NCBI GenBank assembly: GCA_910574015.1
Contig: CAJSYQ010000023.1
Span: forward strand, 1-59,834
Reading direction: 5' to 3'
Length of the DNA: 59,834 bases
Source: Eubacteriaceae bacterium
GTDB lineage: Bacteria > Bacillota > Clostridia > Lachnospirales > Lachnospiraceae
Part shown: positions 50,500 to 58,843 of the stretch, piece after piece
Position numbering within the stretch: position 1 is the first letter of the stretch
Layout of the letters: the number at the start of each line of letters is the position of its first letter
Made by a program: the position numbers and the translations under genes
Notes under the pieces: generated by a model
The model's input: the letters and a program-made list of their open reading frames with translations, nothing else
Database searches by the model: none
What the model was told of the DNA's origin: nothing

Positions 50500-50826
50500 A
50501 TGGATTCGAAAGAACTGAGTGCCGGGGCACGGATCATGCTTCTGCGGAGTGAAAAGGGGTTTTCACGGGAGTATTTGTCTGAGAGAGCCGGGATATCAAC
50601 CAAATTTCTCTATAATATAGAAATCCGGGGTAGCGGGTTTTCTGCCAGGACACTGCTGCGGATCGCTCGGGAACTGGAAGTGTCGACAGATTACATACTG
50701 ATGGGAAAGGGAAATCCCCAGTATGATGAGAAGCTCTTCCATACCATCGAACGGTTTGAACCGGACACACTGGAAACAGTAAAGAGACTGCTGGAGATCG
50801 CATATGAGCTGGCGGGGAAGAGGTAG
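50500..50826 (+). CDS. Small XRE-family regulator
   Basis: 108 residues. The helix-turn-helix is F-S-R-E-Y-L-S-E-R-A-G-I-S-T-K-F-L-Y-N-I-E at about 21-41, followed by the stabilising helices L-L-R-I-A-R-E-L-E-V-S and a short helical tail. ATG behind AAGGGGTGAGCAGCGGTT. It follows the agr locus but has its own upstream AT-rich region, so it may be independent. Target not visible. Confidence 0.85.
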   Translation: MDSKELSAGARIMLLRSEKGFSREYLSERAGISTKFLYNIEIRGSGFSARTLLRIARELEVSTDYILMGKGNPQYDEKLFHTIERFEPDTLETVKRLLEIAYELAGKR

Positions 50827-51012
50827 GGGATAGGAGTTAGTAATATAAATAGTAAAAGAACTTATGTTCAACAAATTTTACAATTAAATGAAAAACTTTC
50901 GAATCTATCATTTGTTTTACCGACAGTATTTAGAGCTATTAATCCATTTGATGGAGAGAAAAAACATTTAGGTCAGACTGTAGACAAAGCGGTGCTAGGA
51001 CACAAGTCCTAA
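50827..51012 (+). pseudogene. Short coding remnant ending in a terminator
   Basis: A frame of about 61 codons without a normal start, more AT-rich than its surroundings, reads R-T-Y-V-Q-Q-I-L-Q-L-N-E-K-L-S and V-F-R-A-I-N-P-F-D-G. It runs into the hairpin at 50988 and stops there. It looks like the internal part of a lost gene; I do not recognise the family. Confidence 0.3.
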
Positions 51013-51026
51013 CACCGCTTTTCTCT
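50988..51026 (+). terminator. Strong rho-independent terminator
   Basis: AAAGCGGTG-C-TAGGAC pairs with GTCCTA-A-CACCGCTTT with a four-base loop and one mismatch, followed by TCTCTGTCCCTC. It ends transcription from the XRE region. Confidence 0.8.
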
Positions 51027-51082
51027 GTCCCTCTATAAAATTTACGAAATTTTAAAGCAGAAAGTTGTAAAACGGCCGTCCA

Positions 51083-51139
51083 ATACTCCCAGCTTCCCCG
51101 CGCTGGTAACCTGGACTTTTCGGGCGAACAGGGGAGTAT
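51083..51139. other. Compact multi-stem structured sequence of unknown class
   Basis: ATACTCCC (51083-51090) and GGGAGTAT (51132-51139) close an eight-base outer stem. Inside, CAGC/GCTG (about 51090-51106) and CCTG/CAGG with TTCG/CGAA (about 51110-51132) form two further hairpins, giving a three-way junction. It is GC-rich within an AT-rich context and is followed by another GC-rich stretch to 51205. I cannot match it to a known riboswitch or RNA family. It precedes a methyltransferase fragment. Confidence 0.4.
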
Positions 51140-51217
51140 AGTCCCATCTCTGTATTCATATATGCACGATAACTGAACTGAGGGAATAGCCCCTTCGCGC
51201 CAGATAAACAGTCTATT

Positions 51218-51562
51218 ATGAAAAGGGGTTGGGTTGATGAAATTACAAAACTGATATCAGATGATTACCTGAATACAGGATTATATTATCCAAGCTGTTG
51301 GCGCCAAATTGAACAATATATGCCCAATTTTAGAGCATATAAAGTGCAAACTGCAAAAAGAATTATTACCGAAGGAGGTTTTGAAATAGAAAAAACGATG
51401 ACTTGTGAAAGCTTTGCTGCGTTTATGCGTCCGTATTTTGAAAAAAATCCTTTTTCACAACAAAAGTATGAAAAGCTATTGGACTTGTTATATGAAATAG
51501 CCAGTGAAGATTTTTTGTTACAGTCTACAGATCATTTCTTTATAGTATCAAGAAAAAGATAA
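51218..51562 (+). pseudogene. C-terminal fragment of a class I methyltransferase (probable)
   Basis: 114 residues beginning at an ATG but without ribosome site or SAM-binding motifs. The end F-F-I-V-S-R-K-R and the pattern F-A-A-F-M-R-P-Y-F match the C-terminal cap of SAM methyltransferases such as the BioC/Tam group. The N-terminal 140 residues with the glycine loop are missing; upstream sequence does not encode them. AT-rich, like the following hisH/hisF-like pair, so it may have arrived with them. Confidence 0.5.
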
Positions 51563-51579
51563 AATATGAAAAAATCCTA

Positions 51580-51643
51580 GAATGTTGGAATGTAGGAATG
51601 TTGTGGCAAGGTACTTGACATAGATGTTGCATAAGGCTAAAAT
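51580..51643 (+). promoter_or_regulatory. Consensus promoter with three tandem octamers
   Basis: TTGACA (51615-51620) and TAAAAT (51638-51643) have an ideal 17-base spacer. Just upstream, GAATGTTG, GAATGTAG and GAATGTTG stand head to tail at 51580-51603, ending 11 bases before the -35 box. This drives the hisH-like gene at 51699. The repeats are in the position of an activator site. Confidence 0.7.
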
Positions 51644-51698
51644 GTATCACGAAGCATATTGTTTGATTTGTGAAAGATTTTTGAGAGGTGTTTGAGAT

Positions 51699-52322
51699 AT
51701 GGTCGGCATAATTGATTATAAGGCGGGAAATTCACATAGTGTCTATAATGCGTGCACAAAAATAGAAACAGAATGCAAATATATATCGAAGAAGGGTGAT
51801 TTTTCCGATGTGTCAGCTGTAATTTTACCAGGCGTAGGATCGGCAAAAGCTACAATGGATTCATTGCGACAAATGAATATTATTGAAGAACTTAACTATC
51901 AAGTTAATGAAAAGAAAATTCCTTTTTTAGGAATTTGTGTGGGATTACAAATATTGTTTGAATATAGTGAAGAAGATAATGTGGATTGCTTGGGGTGGAT
52001 TCCAGGGCAGGTAATTAAATATGATAAAGAGAAACTTAGAGTGCCTCAAATAGGATGGAACAAGGTGGTTTGGAAGAAAGATGATTTATTTTTGAAAAAT
52101 ATGGGAGCATGGCAATATTTGTATTTTGTGAATTCATACTATGCAAAGCCTGCTAATGAGGAGGATGTAATAGCTGTATCAGATTATGGCGGTGAATTTT
52201 GTGCTATGATTAAACATGATAATATATACGCTGCTCAATGTCATGTTGAAAAGAGTGGTTTTGTAGGTTTACAATTGCTTAAAAATTTTTGTACGGAGGT
52301 AGTGTTTAATGCTGACAAATAG
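51699..52322 (+). CDS. hisH: HisH-like glutamine amidotransferase subunit
   Basis: 207 residues, class I glutaminase: nucleophile Cys80 in L-G-I-C-V-G-L-Q, His182 and Glu184 in Q-C-H-V-E-K-S. The usual H-P-E is H-V-E here. It makes ammonia from glutamine for its partner. No other histidine genes are near, and HisH/HisF pairs in surface-glycan loci (PseA/WbuX-type systems) serve an amidotransferase that makes acetamidino sugars. It overlaps the hisF-like gene by 14 bases. RBS AGAGGTGTTTGAG. Confidence 0.85.
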   Translation: MVGIIDYKAGNSHSVYNACTKIETECKYISKKGDFSDVSAVILPGVGSAKATMDSLRQMNIIEELNYQVNEKKIPFLGICVGLQILFEYSEEDNVDCLGWIPGQVIKYDKEKLRVPQIGWNKVVWKKDDLFLKNMGAWQYLYFVNSYYAKPANEEDVIAVSDYGGEFCAMIKHDNIYAAQCHVEKSGFVGLQLLKNFCTEVVFNADK

Positions 52323-53106
52323 ATTAGTAGCGTGTTTTGATGTTATAAATGGCATGGTAACAAAAGCTTGTCAATTTCAAAATAACATTGATGTTGAGCG
52401 AGCTGAGAAAGTAGCAGAAATGATTTATGATATGCAAATTGATGAGATAATTTTTTATGATGTGACAGCAAGTGCTGAAAAAAGGCCCATTGATTTGAAA
52501 TTAGTAGAAAGAGTAGGTGAAGTTGTTTTTGTACCATATACCGTAGGTGGTGGTATAAGCGATGTAAATGATATGTATAATGTGCTGAAATCAGGGGCTG
52601 AAAAGATAAGTGTTGATTCAATGGCAGTACGTAATCCTTATATTATTGAAGAAGGGGCAAAAGAATTTGGTTCACAGTGCATTGTCTTGAGTATGCAAGT
52701 AAAAAAGGTAGATAAAACAACTAAAATACCATCTGGGTATGAGATTGCGATAGATGGGGCAAGGGTTTACACTGGACTAGATGCTGTGGAATGGGCTAAA
52801 AAAGGAGAACATTTGGGGGCTGGAGAGATTGTAGTAAACAGTATTGATAATGATGGAACTCAAAAGGGGTATGATTTAGAGATTACTTCTTTGATTGCAG
52901 ATTCTGTATGTGTTCCTGTTATTGCTTCAGGAGGGGCGGGTAAACCAGAAGATTTATATGATATTTTTACTAAAACTTCAGCGTCAGCTGGGATTATTAG
53001 TTCAATGTTGTATTCACCTAGAATGGAGAGGAATTATTCAGTAAGAGAAATTAAAAAATATTTGGAAGGACGTAATGTTGCAGTACGTCCATATATAGAA
53101 TTTTAG
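52309..53106 (+). CDS. hisF: HisF-like ammonia-channelling subunit with altered catalytic site
   Basis: 265 residues, TIM barrel. Asp11 of the first strand is kept (A-C-F-D-V-I-N-G), the phosphate loops G-G-G-I and A-S-G-G-A-G are present, but the second catalytic acid of HisF, Asp130, is Gln130 (L-S-M-Q-V-K-K-V-D). This fits a protein that no longer makes imidazole glycerol phosphate and only passes ammonia on. The expected amidotransferase partner is missing downstream, where IS66 debris begins. AT-rich and likely transferred. Confidence 0.85.
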   Translation: MLTNRLVACFDVINGMVTKACQFQNNIDVERAEKVAEMIYDMQIDEIIFYDVTASAEKRPIDLKLVERVGEVVFVPYTVGGGISDVNDMYNVLKSGAEKISVDSMAVRNPYIIEEGAKEFGSQCIVLSMQVKKVDKTTKIPSGYEIAIDGARVYTGLDAVEWAKKGEHLGAGEIVVNSIDNDGTQKGYDLEITSLIADSVCVPVIASGGAGKPEDLYDIFTKTSASAGIISSMLYSPRMERNYSVREIKKYLEGRNVAVRPYIEF

Positions 53107-53240
53107 AAAATAAGTAATTGTTGTCGAATTGGTGTCTCTATATAGTATAATCAGATGGATGAAATCAATACATTAGTTCTCATTTTTTCCGGATTTGAAA
53201 TTTTCTCTGTAAATTCAGTTCTTCAATGTTAATGATTTAA

Positions 53241-53280
53241 AAGGACGGACGACCAAACTGGTTTTCCGTCCTTCTTTACT
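53241..53280 (+). terminator. Rho-independent terminator
   Basis: AAGGACGG (53241-53248) pairs with CCGTCCTT (53266-53273), followed by CTTTACT. It ends the hisH/hisF-like transcript. The sequence between 53107 and 53240 shows nothing else notable. Confidence 0.75.
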
Positions 53281-53403
53281 ATAATTGTAAGCGATCCACA
53301 ACAGAGTGCCTAGATTCTAATTAGGTTCCATGAGATAATTACTCCAATAACTGTATAGCAGCGTCAGTGATAGTGCTGTACAGTAACGTTAGGAGGTAGC
53401 ATC

Positions 53404-53550
53404 GTGAATCAGGTTACTTAAGTCAGAAAATATCTGAAACGGGAACAATGGTTAGCGCTCATTTCAGACTGTCAGTCCAGCGGAATGACCGTTACCGCAT
53501 GGTGTAAACAAAACGATATCTGTGAGCAGACTTATTACCGCATGGTATAA
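53404..53550 (+). pseudogene. IS66 TnpA-like accessory gene, broken
   Basis: A GTG-started frame with AGGAGG upstream reads M-N-Q-V-T, a stop (TAA), then R-E-Q-W-L-A-L-I-S-D-C-Q-S-S-G-M-T-V-T-A-W-C, the helix-turn-helix type IS66 ORF1 protein, and ends after Y-Y-R-M-V at TAA. It is about half the usual length and has an internal stop, so it is not functional. Confidence 0.75.
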
Positions 53551-53588
53551 TTGAAGTACCAAAAAATACAGGGAAAGGTGCTTGGGTT

Positions 53589-54352
53589 ATGGATGCAAAA
53601 GATGCTTATATCAGGCAGCTTGAAAATCAAATATCGATGATGCAGAAACAGATTGATAACCTTACAGAACTTATCCTGATCATGCGTCAGGACAAGTTTG
53701 GTGCATCCAGTGAGAAAACACCGAAAGATGTTGTAGACGGGCAGCTGTCTCTTTTTGATGAAGCCGAAGTTTGTGCAGATGCATCCGTGCCGGAACCTGT
53801 TGCGAAAGAAGTCAGGGGATACTTCCGTAAAAATTCCCGGACAAAACGTGCAGAACTGATAAAAGCCTTCCCGTCCGCATCATTCCATGCGGCATACCGG
53901 AAGAAGAAAAAATCTGTCTCCAGTGTGGTTCCGTGCTGAAATTTTTAGGAACAGAAACCGTCCGTGAGGAACTGGAATACATTCCTGCAAAACTGCAGAT
54001 TGTCCGTTACACCAGGGAAGCCTGCGAATGTCCAAAGTGCAAACGCACTGCCAGGCCATTCATTATGAAAGCACAGACACCGACTTCTTTAATGAACCAT
54101 TCCCTGGCATCCCCCAGTTCGGTTGCCAATGTCATGTACCAGAAGTATGTTAACAGCGTGCCTCTTTACAGGCAGGAGAAGGACTGGGAGAATCTTGGCT
54201 TATCCTTAAAACGTGCCACTATGGCACACTGGATTATACGATGTGCCGAGGATTACTTTATTCCCATCATAAAACATCTGAAAAAGGAACTCGCGGGACG
54301 CGAAGTGCTTCATTGTGACGAAACGCCAGTTCAGGTGTTTAAGGAGGAGTAA
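53589..54352 (+). pseudogene. IS66 TnpC transposase, N-terminal part with frameshift
   Basis: An N-terminal coiled coil (I-R-Q-L-E-N-Q-I-S-M-M-Q-K-Q-I-D) and D-K-F-G-A-S-S-E-K fit TnpC. After about residue 98 the frame shifts by one base near 53872-53880; the continuation, with the zinc-finger segment C-L-Q-C-G and C-E-C-P-K-C, then H-C-D-E-T-P-V-Q, is in the other frame. It ends at a stop directly after the first DDE Asp region. The rest of the catalytic domain is missing here. Confidence 0.82.
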
Positions 54353-54373
54353 ACGGTAGATAGTATGTACCTA

Positions 54374-54420
54374 TACAAAATTGGAGCAAACCTGTATGAT
54401 AGAGACAGATTTGCTCCAGT
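54374..54420 (-). terminator. Strong hairpin at an IS boundary
   Basis: TGGAGCAAA-C-CTGT and ACAG-A-TTTGCTCCA form a 12-base stem with two small interruptions. It lies just after the stop of the minus-strand tnpC fragment and just after the plus-strand tnpC fragment, so it may be an IS end or a terminator. Confidence 0.5.
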
Positions 54421-54421
54421 C

Positions 54422-55022
54422 TTATTTTACTTCTTTTTTACCGGGCTTCCGGCAATTCGCGGGCAGGTTCGGTGACCAGGGGAGCAGGTCGTCCAGAAAA
54501 CTGCGGTCAGTCTCATCCAGATGTTTTGGGATCTCGGTAAGCAGGTATTCAAAATAATCATATGGTTTCAGATTGTTGGCTTTTGCTGTTTCTGCAATAC
54601 TGTATATAATGGCGCTTGACTCTGCACCTGCAATCGTATCGATCATGACCCAGTTCTTCTTACCGATACAGAATCCACGGATCGACTGCTCAGCAGCGTT
54701 GTTGTCCATTGGGACTTCTCCGTCATCAAGGAACACTTTCAGGTATTTCTCCTGGTTGATAGAGTAATTGAAACCTTCCCATGTCTTACTTTTCTGAGGT
54801 ACTTTGGGAATGTTTTCTTTTACCCATGAGAAATAGGCCTCCACCAGCGGGCGGACGCTTAACTGGCGGCGGTTTTTCCGCTCTTTTGCCGGGAGACCTT
54901 TCAGTAGTCTCTCCTCCCGGTAGATGGCCTGTATCATTGTCAGCGCAAGATGCGCGCGGCTGTCTTTCCGCTTTACTTTCGGCAGACCCTTAACCGCCTC
55001 GTCAAATCTCCGTCTGGCATGG
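54422..55022 (-). pseudogene. IS66 TnpC transposase, C-terminal part (inverted copy)
   Basis: Read on the minus strand it begins at the RIT attachment core with A-H-A-R-R-R-F-D-E-A, the conserved IS66 motif, and continues with D-D-G-E-V-P-M-D-N-N-A-A-E-Q-S-I-R, G-K-K-N-W and a full C-terminus. The N-terminal 300 residues are not found at the other side of the RIT element. It comes from a different IS66 copy, diverged from the plus-strand pieces. An ATG-started frame covers 54422-54937. Confidence 0.85.
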
Positions 55023-55074
55023 GCCTTATTCCAGTTCTCGAATAAGGCGCATTATCCCAGAAGTATTATTATTC
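55023..55074. repeat. Left attachment site of the RIT element (core plus inner arm)
   Basis: GCCTTATTC (55023-55031), spacer CAGTTCTC (55032-55039) and GAATAAGGC (55040-55048) form a perfect nine-base inverted repeat around an eight-base spacer, the shape of a tyrosine-recombinase core. The inner arm CATTATCCCAGAAG and its extension (55050-55074) matches the right end (58471-58495) in inverted orientation at 24 of 25 bases. Confidence 0.82.
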
Positions 55075-55145
55075 TGGGAGAACTGCCAACATTAGCGTAA
55101 ATCGGCAGTTCTCCGTTTTGAATCCCGAATAACAATAACTACTTT

Positions 55146-56168
55146 TTACCTTAAGAATTCCGGTATGTTACTTTTGCCATTCGTGTCCTCAAAATGAGAA
55201 TTATCCTTGAGAAACCATTTGTCATTCCACGATTTAAGCTGTTTGTTCATGGTATCCTGCGTTATCTCTGTATATATCTGGGTGGTCTGCAGGGATACAT
55301 GCCCGAGAAAGTTCTTGACCACAATAAGCGGAACCCCTGCTTCAAGCATATGGGTGGCAGTAGTATGCCTCATGGAATGTGGCGTGTAACTATATCTGAA
55401 CATCTCAGGATACTCTTGTTTTGCCTTGTCGATGTACTTGGAGTATATTTCCTCAATACAGGAAACTGACATCTTCTCATGTGTCTGACTTGAGAACACA
55501 TGCCGCTCTGTATCATTGATTATTCTACGATGTTCAATATATTTCTTCAACATATTTGAAGCATCACATGGAATACCTATACGGCGCACCTTTTGACCTT
55601 TACCATGTATGTTGATGCCAGCCCGATCAGGATAGAACTGGATGTCCCCAACTGTTAAATCACATACCTCCTGTGCCCTTGTTCCGCTAGCATACATAAA
55701 ACACAGCAAAGTCTTATCTCTTAATCCGATTTCATTACTTGAATCGGGTAATTGGAATAGAGTCTTGACTTCATCTCTTGTGAATGAGCTTCTGCCTTTA
55801 CGGGGCACTTTCTTCTTTGGAACTTTTAGTACACAGTTTCTGAAAGTAACTGCTGAACCAAAATCTCTATTCTGTGCATATATCGAGAATGCTGCAATAG
55901 CAGAGAGCCTCTGGTTTCTGGTGCTGACACTGCAGCTGCGCTCTGTTTCCAGCCAGCTTAAGAACTCCATGATCAACTTATCATCAAAGGTACTGAACTC
56001 CACCTTATCAGAGGGAATACCTTTTACTGTATATAAGAATTCCATAAGTATACGGAATGTTGCTTTATACGAAACTATCGTTGATTTTGATAAGCCCTTT
56101 ACAGTTGGTAAATATATATTGAAATAATACTCAAGATGATCCATGAAGGAAATTTTTTTATTCTTCAT
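55146..56168 (-). CDS. Tyrosine recombinase, third gene of the RIT element
   Basis: 340 residues. The N-terminal SAM-like core-binding domain (G-L-S-K-S-T-I-V-S-Y-K) is followed by the catalytic domain with Arg in A-S-G-T-R-A-Q-E-V, H-S-M-R-H, L-G-H and the nucleophile Tyr in Q-I-Y-T-E. XerC/XerD-like in size. Its start overlaps the end of the second recombinase by 11 bases. The three probably act together in excision and integration. Confidence 0.92.
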   Translation of the reverse strand: MKNKKISFMDHLEYYFNIYLPTVKGLSKSTIVSYKATFRILMEFLYTVKGIPSDKVEFSTFDDKLIMEFLSWLETERSCSVSTRNQRLSAIAAFSIYAQNRDFGSAVTFRNCVLKVPKKKVPRKGRSSFTRDEVKTLFQLPDSSNEIGLRDKTLLCFMYASGTRAQEVCDLTVGDIQFYPDRAGINIHGKGQKVRRIGIPCDASNMLKKYIEHRRIINDTERHVFSSQTHEKMSVSCIEEIYSKYIDKAKQEYPEMFRYSYTPHSMRHTTATHMLEAGVPLIVVKNFLGHVSLQTTQIYTEITQDTMNKQLKSWNDKWFLKDNSHFEDTNGKSNIPEFLR

Positions 56169-57135
56169 AGTCTACCTCCGGAAGCAGGTCGCTCATAAAT
56201 CTTCCAAAGGAATCGATGGACTCCGGAAACAGCTCATTGCTGAATTTTAGGTACTTGGCTGTTTCATTAATGCCTGCATGCCCAAGATAAACAGACAAGA
56301 ATGGGACAGCGTCATCAAGATGCCTTCCTTCCCGTTCGGCCTTTGCAAACGATTTAAACGCAAACACATGGCGCATACAATGCAGGCATGGACCACGCTC
56401 GTGTTTCTTTCGTTTACAGACTTGAATGCCATTATTACGAACAATGTACTCAAATCTGCGTTTTACTGATCTGTCGGATATATGCCCCTCATTTTTAGAG
56501 GATGGGAAAAGCCATATGTTGTTCCTGCCGGTAAGGTTCATTGCCATGCAGTACTTGTATAGGATATCTGTCATAGGCGCTGACATCGGGACTAAACGCT
56601 GCTTATTGCCTTTTGTGTTTATAAGGCGAAGGATGCCGCCATCCAGATCTACATCATTCATACTTATTTTGACCGTTTCGCCGATCCGAAGGCCGCAACT
56701 GTATAAAAGCCTGAGAATCACCGGAAACTCTATCACCAGATAAGGATCAGCCTTTGGATCCTTTTGAACGATGTTATCAGCAGACTCAAAAATACAATTC
56801 AACTCTATATCACTAAAGATATACGGGACATAGTCATCATGAACCCTGGGGATGGATGGCATGGCAACACTTTCTCCGGTATGCTTGAGGAACTCCAGAA
56901 ACTGTCGTATTACAATGATTTCATTCTCAACAGAACTGCTTTTTCCCGAAAGGGAACCAACCCATTGGTTGATGAAATCTTCCGTGATGTGTCCGGGGGA
57001 ATCCAACCGTTCGGAAACATATGAATCAAAGCGACGTAGATAGCATAATTCGTGTTTTTCTGCACTTTCACTCAATGTTTCCCGACGAAGACCGTAATAC
57101 TGTGACAACTGTTCAGAATAAATACTATCAAACAT
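56158..57135 (-). CDS. Tyrosine recombinase, second gene of the RIT element
   Basis: 325 residues from the ATG at 57135 behind GGGAGGTGGTCACTC; the frame is open to 57168. Catalytic Arg in C-G-L-R-I-G-E, H-C-M-R-H, L-G-H-A-G and Tyr in A-K-Y-L-K. The His-box stretch is preceded by a Cys/His-rich segment (C-K-R-K-K-H-E-R-G-P-C-L-H-C) typical of this class. The start overlaps the first recombinase stop by eight bases. Confidence 0.9.
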   Translation of the reverse strand: MFDSIYSEQLSQYYGLRRETLSESAEKHELCYLRRFDSYVSERLDSPGHITEDFINQWVGSLSGKSSSVENEIIVIRQFLEFLKHTGESVAMPSIPRVHDDYVPYIFSDIELNCIFESADNIVQKDPKADPYLVIEFPVILRLLYSCGLRIGETVKISMNDVDLDGGILRLINTKGNKQRLVPMSAPMTDILYKYCMAMNLTGRNNIWLFPSSKNEGHISDRSVKRRFEYIVRNNGIQVCKRKKHERGPCLHCMRHVFAFKSFAKAEREGRHLDDAVPFLSVYLGHAGINETAKYLKFSNELFPESIDSFGRFMSDLLPEVDYEE

Positions 57136-58351
57136 GAGTGACCACCTCCCTGCCGGAAAGATAATCACGGAAAATCCCTGTGGGAATCGGAGGATCTATA
57201 GAACACATCCTCAGATTTTCAATATCCGCTTTAGCGTAATGCTTGATAACATCAGGATTTGAATGTCCCAGTATCCTTCTAACCACCTCATAAGATGCAT
57301 TATCGTTTACCATTGAACTTGCAAGGGATGACCGAAATGCATGTGGACCATGCTTTTTCCCTGCTGTATTGACATTTGCTGCAGCAAAGCATTCATTTAA
57401 AGCGTGTCGTATTATGTTTGTAGTAATACGTTCATACGGAGCCGTCAGGCTATGAAATACATACCCGTCTTCTAAAGAGTATTTGTCATTGCCAAGATGC
57501 ATCGAAATGGCATTAACAACTTCACAAGGCATTTGCAATGTGAGAGGTATCCCCGTCTTTTCCTGGGTTATACTGATGTATCCCGTACTAAAGTTGATTT
57601 CCGATAGTTTAAGCTTTGCAATGTCGCCTGCACGGAGTCCCATTCGTGATGCCAGCCGGATGATAGCAAGGTTTCTCTTTCCAATAGTAGTATTGGTATC
57701 AACAGAAGCTTCGACCCTGCTGATTTCATCTGGCGTATATGTCGTGGGAAGCGCTGTACCTCTCTTATAGTGCGGAACAATCCTGGAAAGATCCACTTCT
57801 AGGATGCCTTTTTCAGCAAGGTAATTCAGGAACTGACGGATACGTGCATAGGCATCCTTGTTGGAGAATGTAAGCAGGGCCTGTGATACAATGCCGGTGT
57901 TTAATTGAGAAAGGTCAGAACAACCAGCATTTTCCACAAAGCTCAAAAAAGATATACAGGTCCTTTCTTTTGAGCAGATCGTAGCCGGTTTATTGCCATT
58001 ATCTATGCATTCTTGAAGATACCCAGACAAAGTGCCCGCAAACACCAGAGGAATCTGTTCGTTATAATCACCATGATGGCACCTGTAAGGTTTTCCGTCA
58101 ATGTAGTCATCCAGCCTTCGTACTGCACAGGCATAAGCTACAAAGGTGGATTTGCTAACATTTGAATCGGCAAGAAATGCTTTGCCTAATTCATGAGTGT
58201 ATATGTCCGTGCCATGATGATTCAGAAAAATGTGAATGCGATTGTAGGTTCGCCGATATACGGTCAACGTTGAATCCATATATTTCTGAGATTTTAATTG
58301 CTCCAGAACTGCTTTCATCAGTTCATCGAATGGTAAGATTGTATTTCTCAT
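57128..58351 (-). CDS. Tyrosine recombinase, first gene of the RIT element
   Basis: 407 residues. Active-site set: Arg in M-G-L-R-A-G-D, H-A-F-R-S, L-G-H-S-N and Tyr in K-H-Y-A-K. The longer N-terminal half includes a zinc-free insertion around residues 95-115 (K-P-Y-R-C-H-H). The start ATG has AAGGAGGTCTC upstream on the minus strand. It is the promoter-proximal gene, with 146 bases between it and the right attachment core. Confidence 0.92.
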   Translation of the reverse strand: MRNTILPFDELMKAVLEQLKSQKYMDSTLTVYRRTYNRIHIFLNHHGTDIYTHELGKAFLADSNVSKSTFVAYACAVRRLDDYIDGKPYRCHHGDYNEQIPLVFAGTLSGYLQECIDNGNKPATICSKERTCISFLSFVENAGCSDLSQLNTGIVSQALLTFSNKDAYARIRQFLNYLAEKGILEVDLSRIVPHYKRGTALPTTYTPDEISRVEASVDTNTTIGKRNLAIIRLASRMGLRAGDIAKLKLSEINFSTGYISITQEKTGIPLTLQMPCEVVNAISMHLGNDKYSLEDGYVFHSLTAPYERITTNIIRHALNECFAAANVNTAGKKHGPHAFRSSLASSMVNDNASYEVVRRILGHSNPDVIKHYAKADIENLRMCSIDPPIPTGIFRDYLSGREVVTHV

Positions 58352-58470
58352 ATGAGACCTCCTTTATAATGAGATGAATTAGTTACATCTTCATTGTAAA
58401 AGAGCACTATCATTATTCAAGAAATATGCTGTAAAAAACAACATTTATGCCATATGTAGACTTGCTTCTG

Positions 58471-58522
58471 GAATAACAATACTTCTGGGATAATGGGACT
58501 TATTCCAGTTCTCGAATAAGGC
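58471..58522. repeat. Right attachment site of the RIT element (inner arm plus core)
   Basis: The inner arm 58471-58495 ends in CTTCTGGGATAATG, the inverted match of the left arm. The core TTATTC (58500-58505), spacer CAGTTCTC (58506-58513) and GAATAAGGC (58514-58522) repeats the left core directly. Fusing the two ends would give a symmetric site. Confidence 0.82.
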
Positions 58523-58843
58523 GCACCTCAGATGGAAGTTTGTGGAAGCCGTTCCGGGAAAGAAGGCATCCAGGACGCCGCCTACAGCCGCAGAAACCGG
58601 CAGGGATTACTGCGATAAACTCTTTCATATCGCTGGCTTTTTTCTGATACACCAAAGGGCGCCTCCGCCAGCGCATCCGTATATAGTATTATTGAAATTG
58701 CAAAAGCAAACGGTCTCAATGTCTACACTTATCTGGAATATCTGCTGTTATATATGCCGGATACTGACTGGCAGAATCATCCGGAAGATTTGGATGAGCT
58801 GATGCCCTGGTCAGAAACAGTACAGGCAGAATGTAAGGATTAA
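58523..58843 (+). pseudogene. IS66 TnpC transposase, C-terminal part (plus strand), with frameshift
   Basis: It begins with A-H-L-R-W-K-F-V-E-A-V-P-G-K, the conserved IS66 motif, and T-G-R-D-Y-C-D-K-L-F. Near 58670 the frame shifts; the end reads S-I-I-E-I-A-K-A-N-G-L-N-V-Y and L-D-E-L-M-P-W-S-E. About 100 central residues are missing. It continues the plus-strand IS66 copy that starts at 53287. Confidence 0.8.

Larger units (their letters stand above)
55023..58522 (-). mobile_element. Recombinase-in-trio (RIT) element
   Basis: Three tyrosine recombinases in a row on the minus strand, with start/stop overlaps of 8 and 11 bases and all catalytic residues, define a RIT-type element. It is bounded by identical core sites with the spacer CAGTTCTC at 55032-55039 and 58506-58513 and by 25-base inner inverted repeats. 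No cargo genes are inside; the distance between spacers is about 3.47 kb. It lies in IS66 sequence on both sides. Confidence 0.85.

Noticed and set aside
51083-51139. Known riboswitch (cyclic di-GMP, THF, SAM, preQ1, guanidine)
   Set aside because: I could not find the conserved binding-core sequences of these classes.
55146-58351. Prophage or integrative conjugative element based on three integrases
   Set aside because: No phage or conjugation genes adjoin; the three overlapping recombinases and their own ends fit a RIT element.
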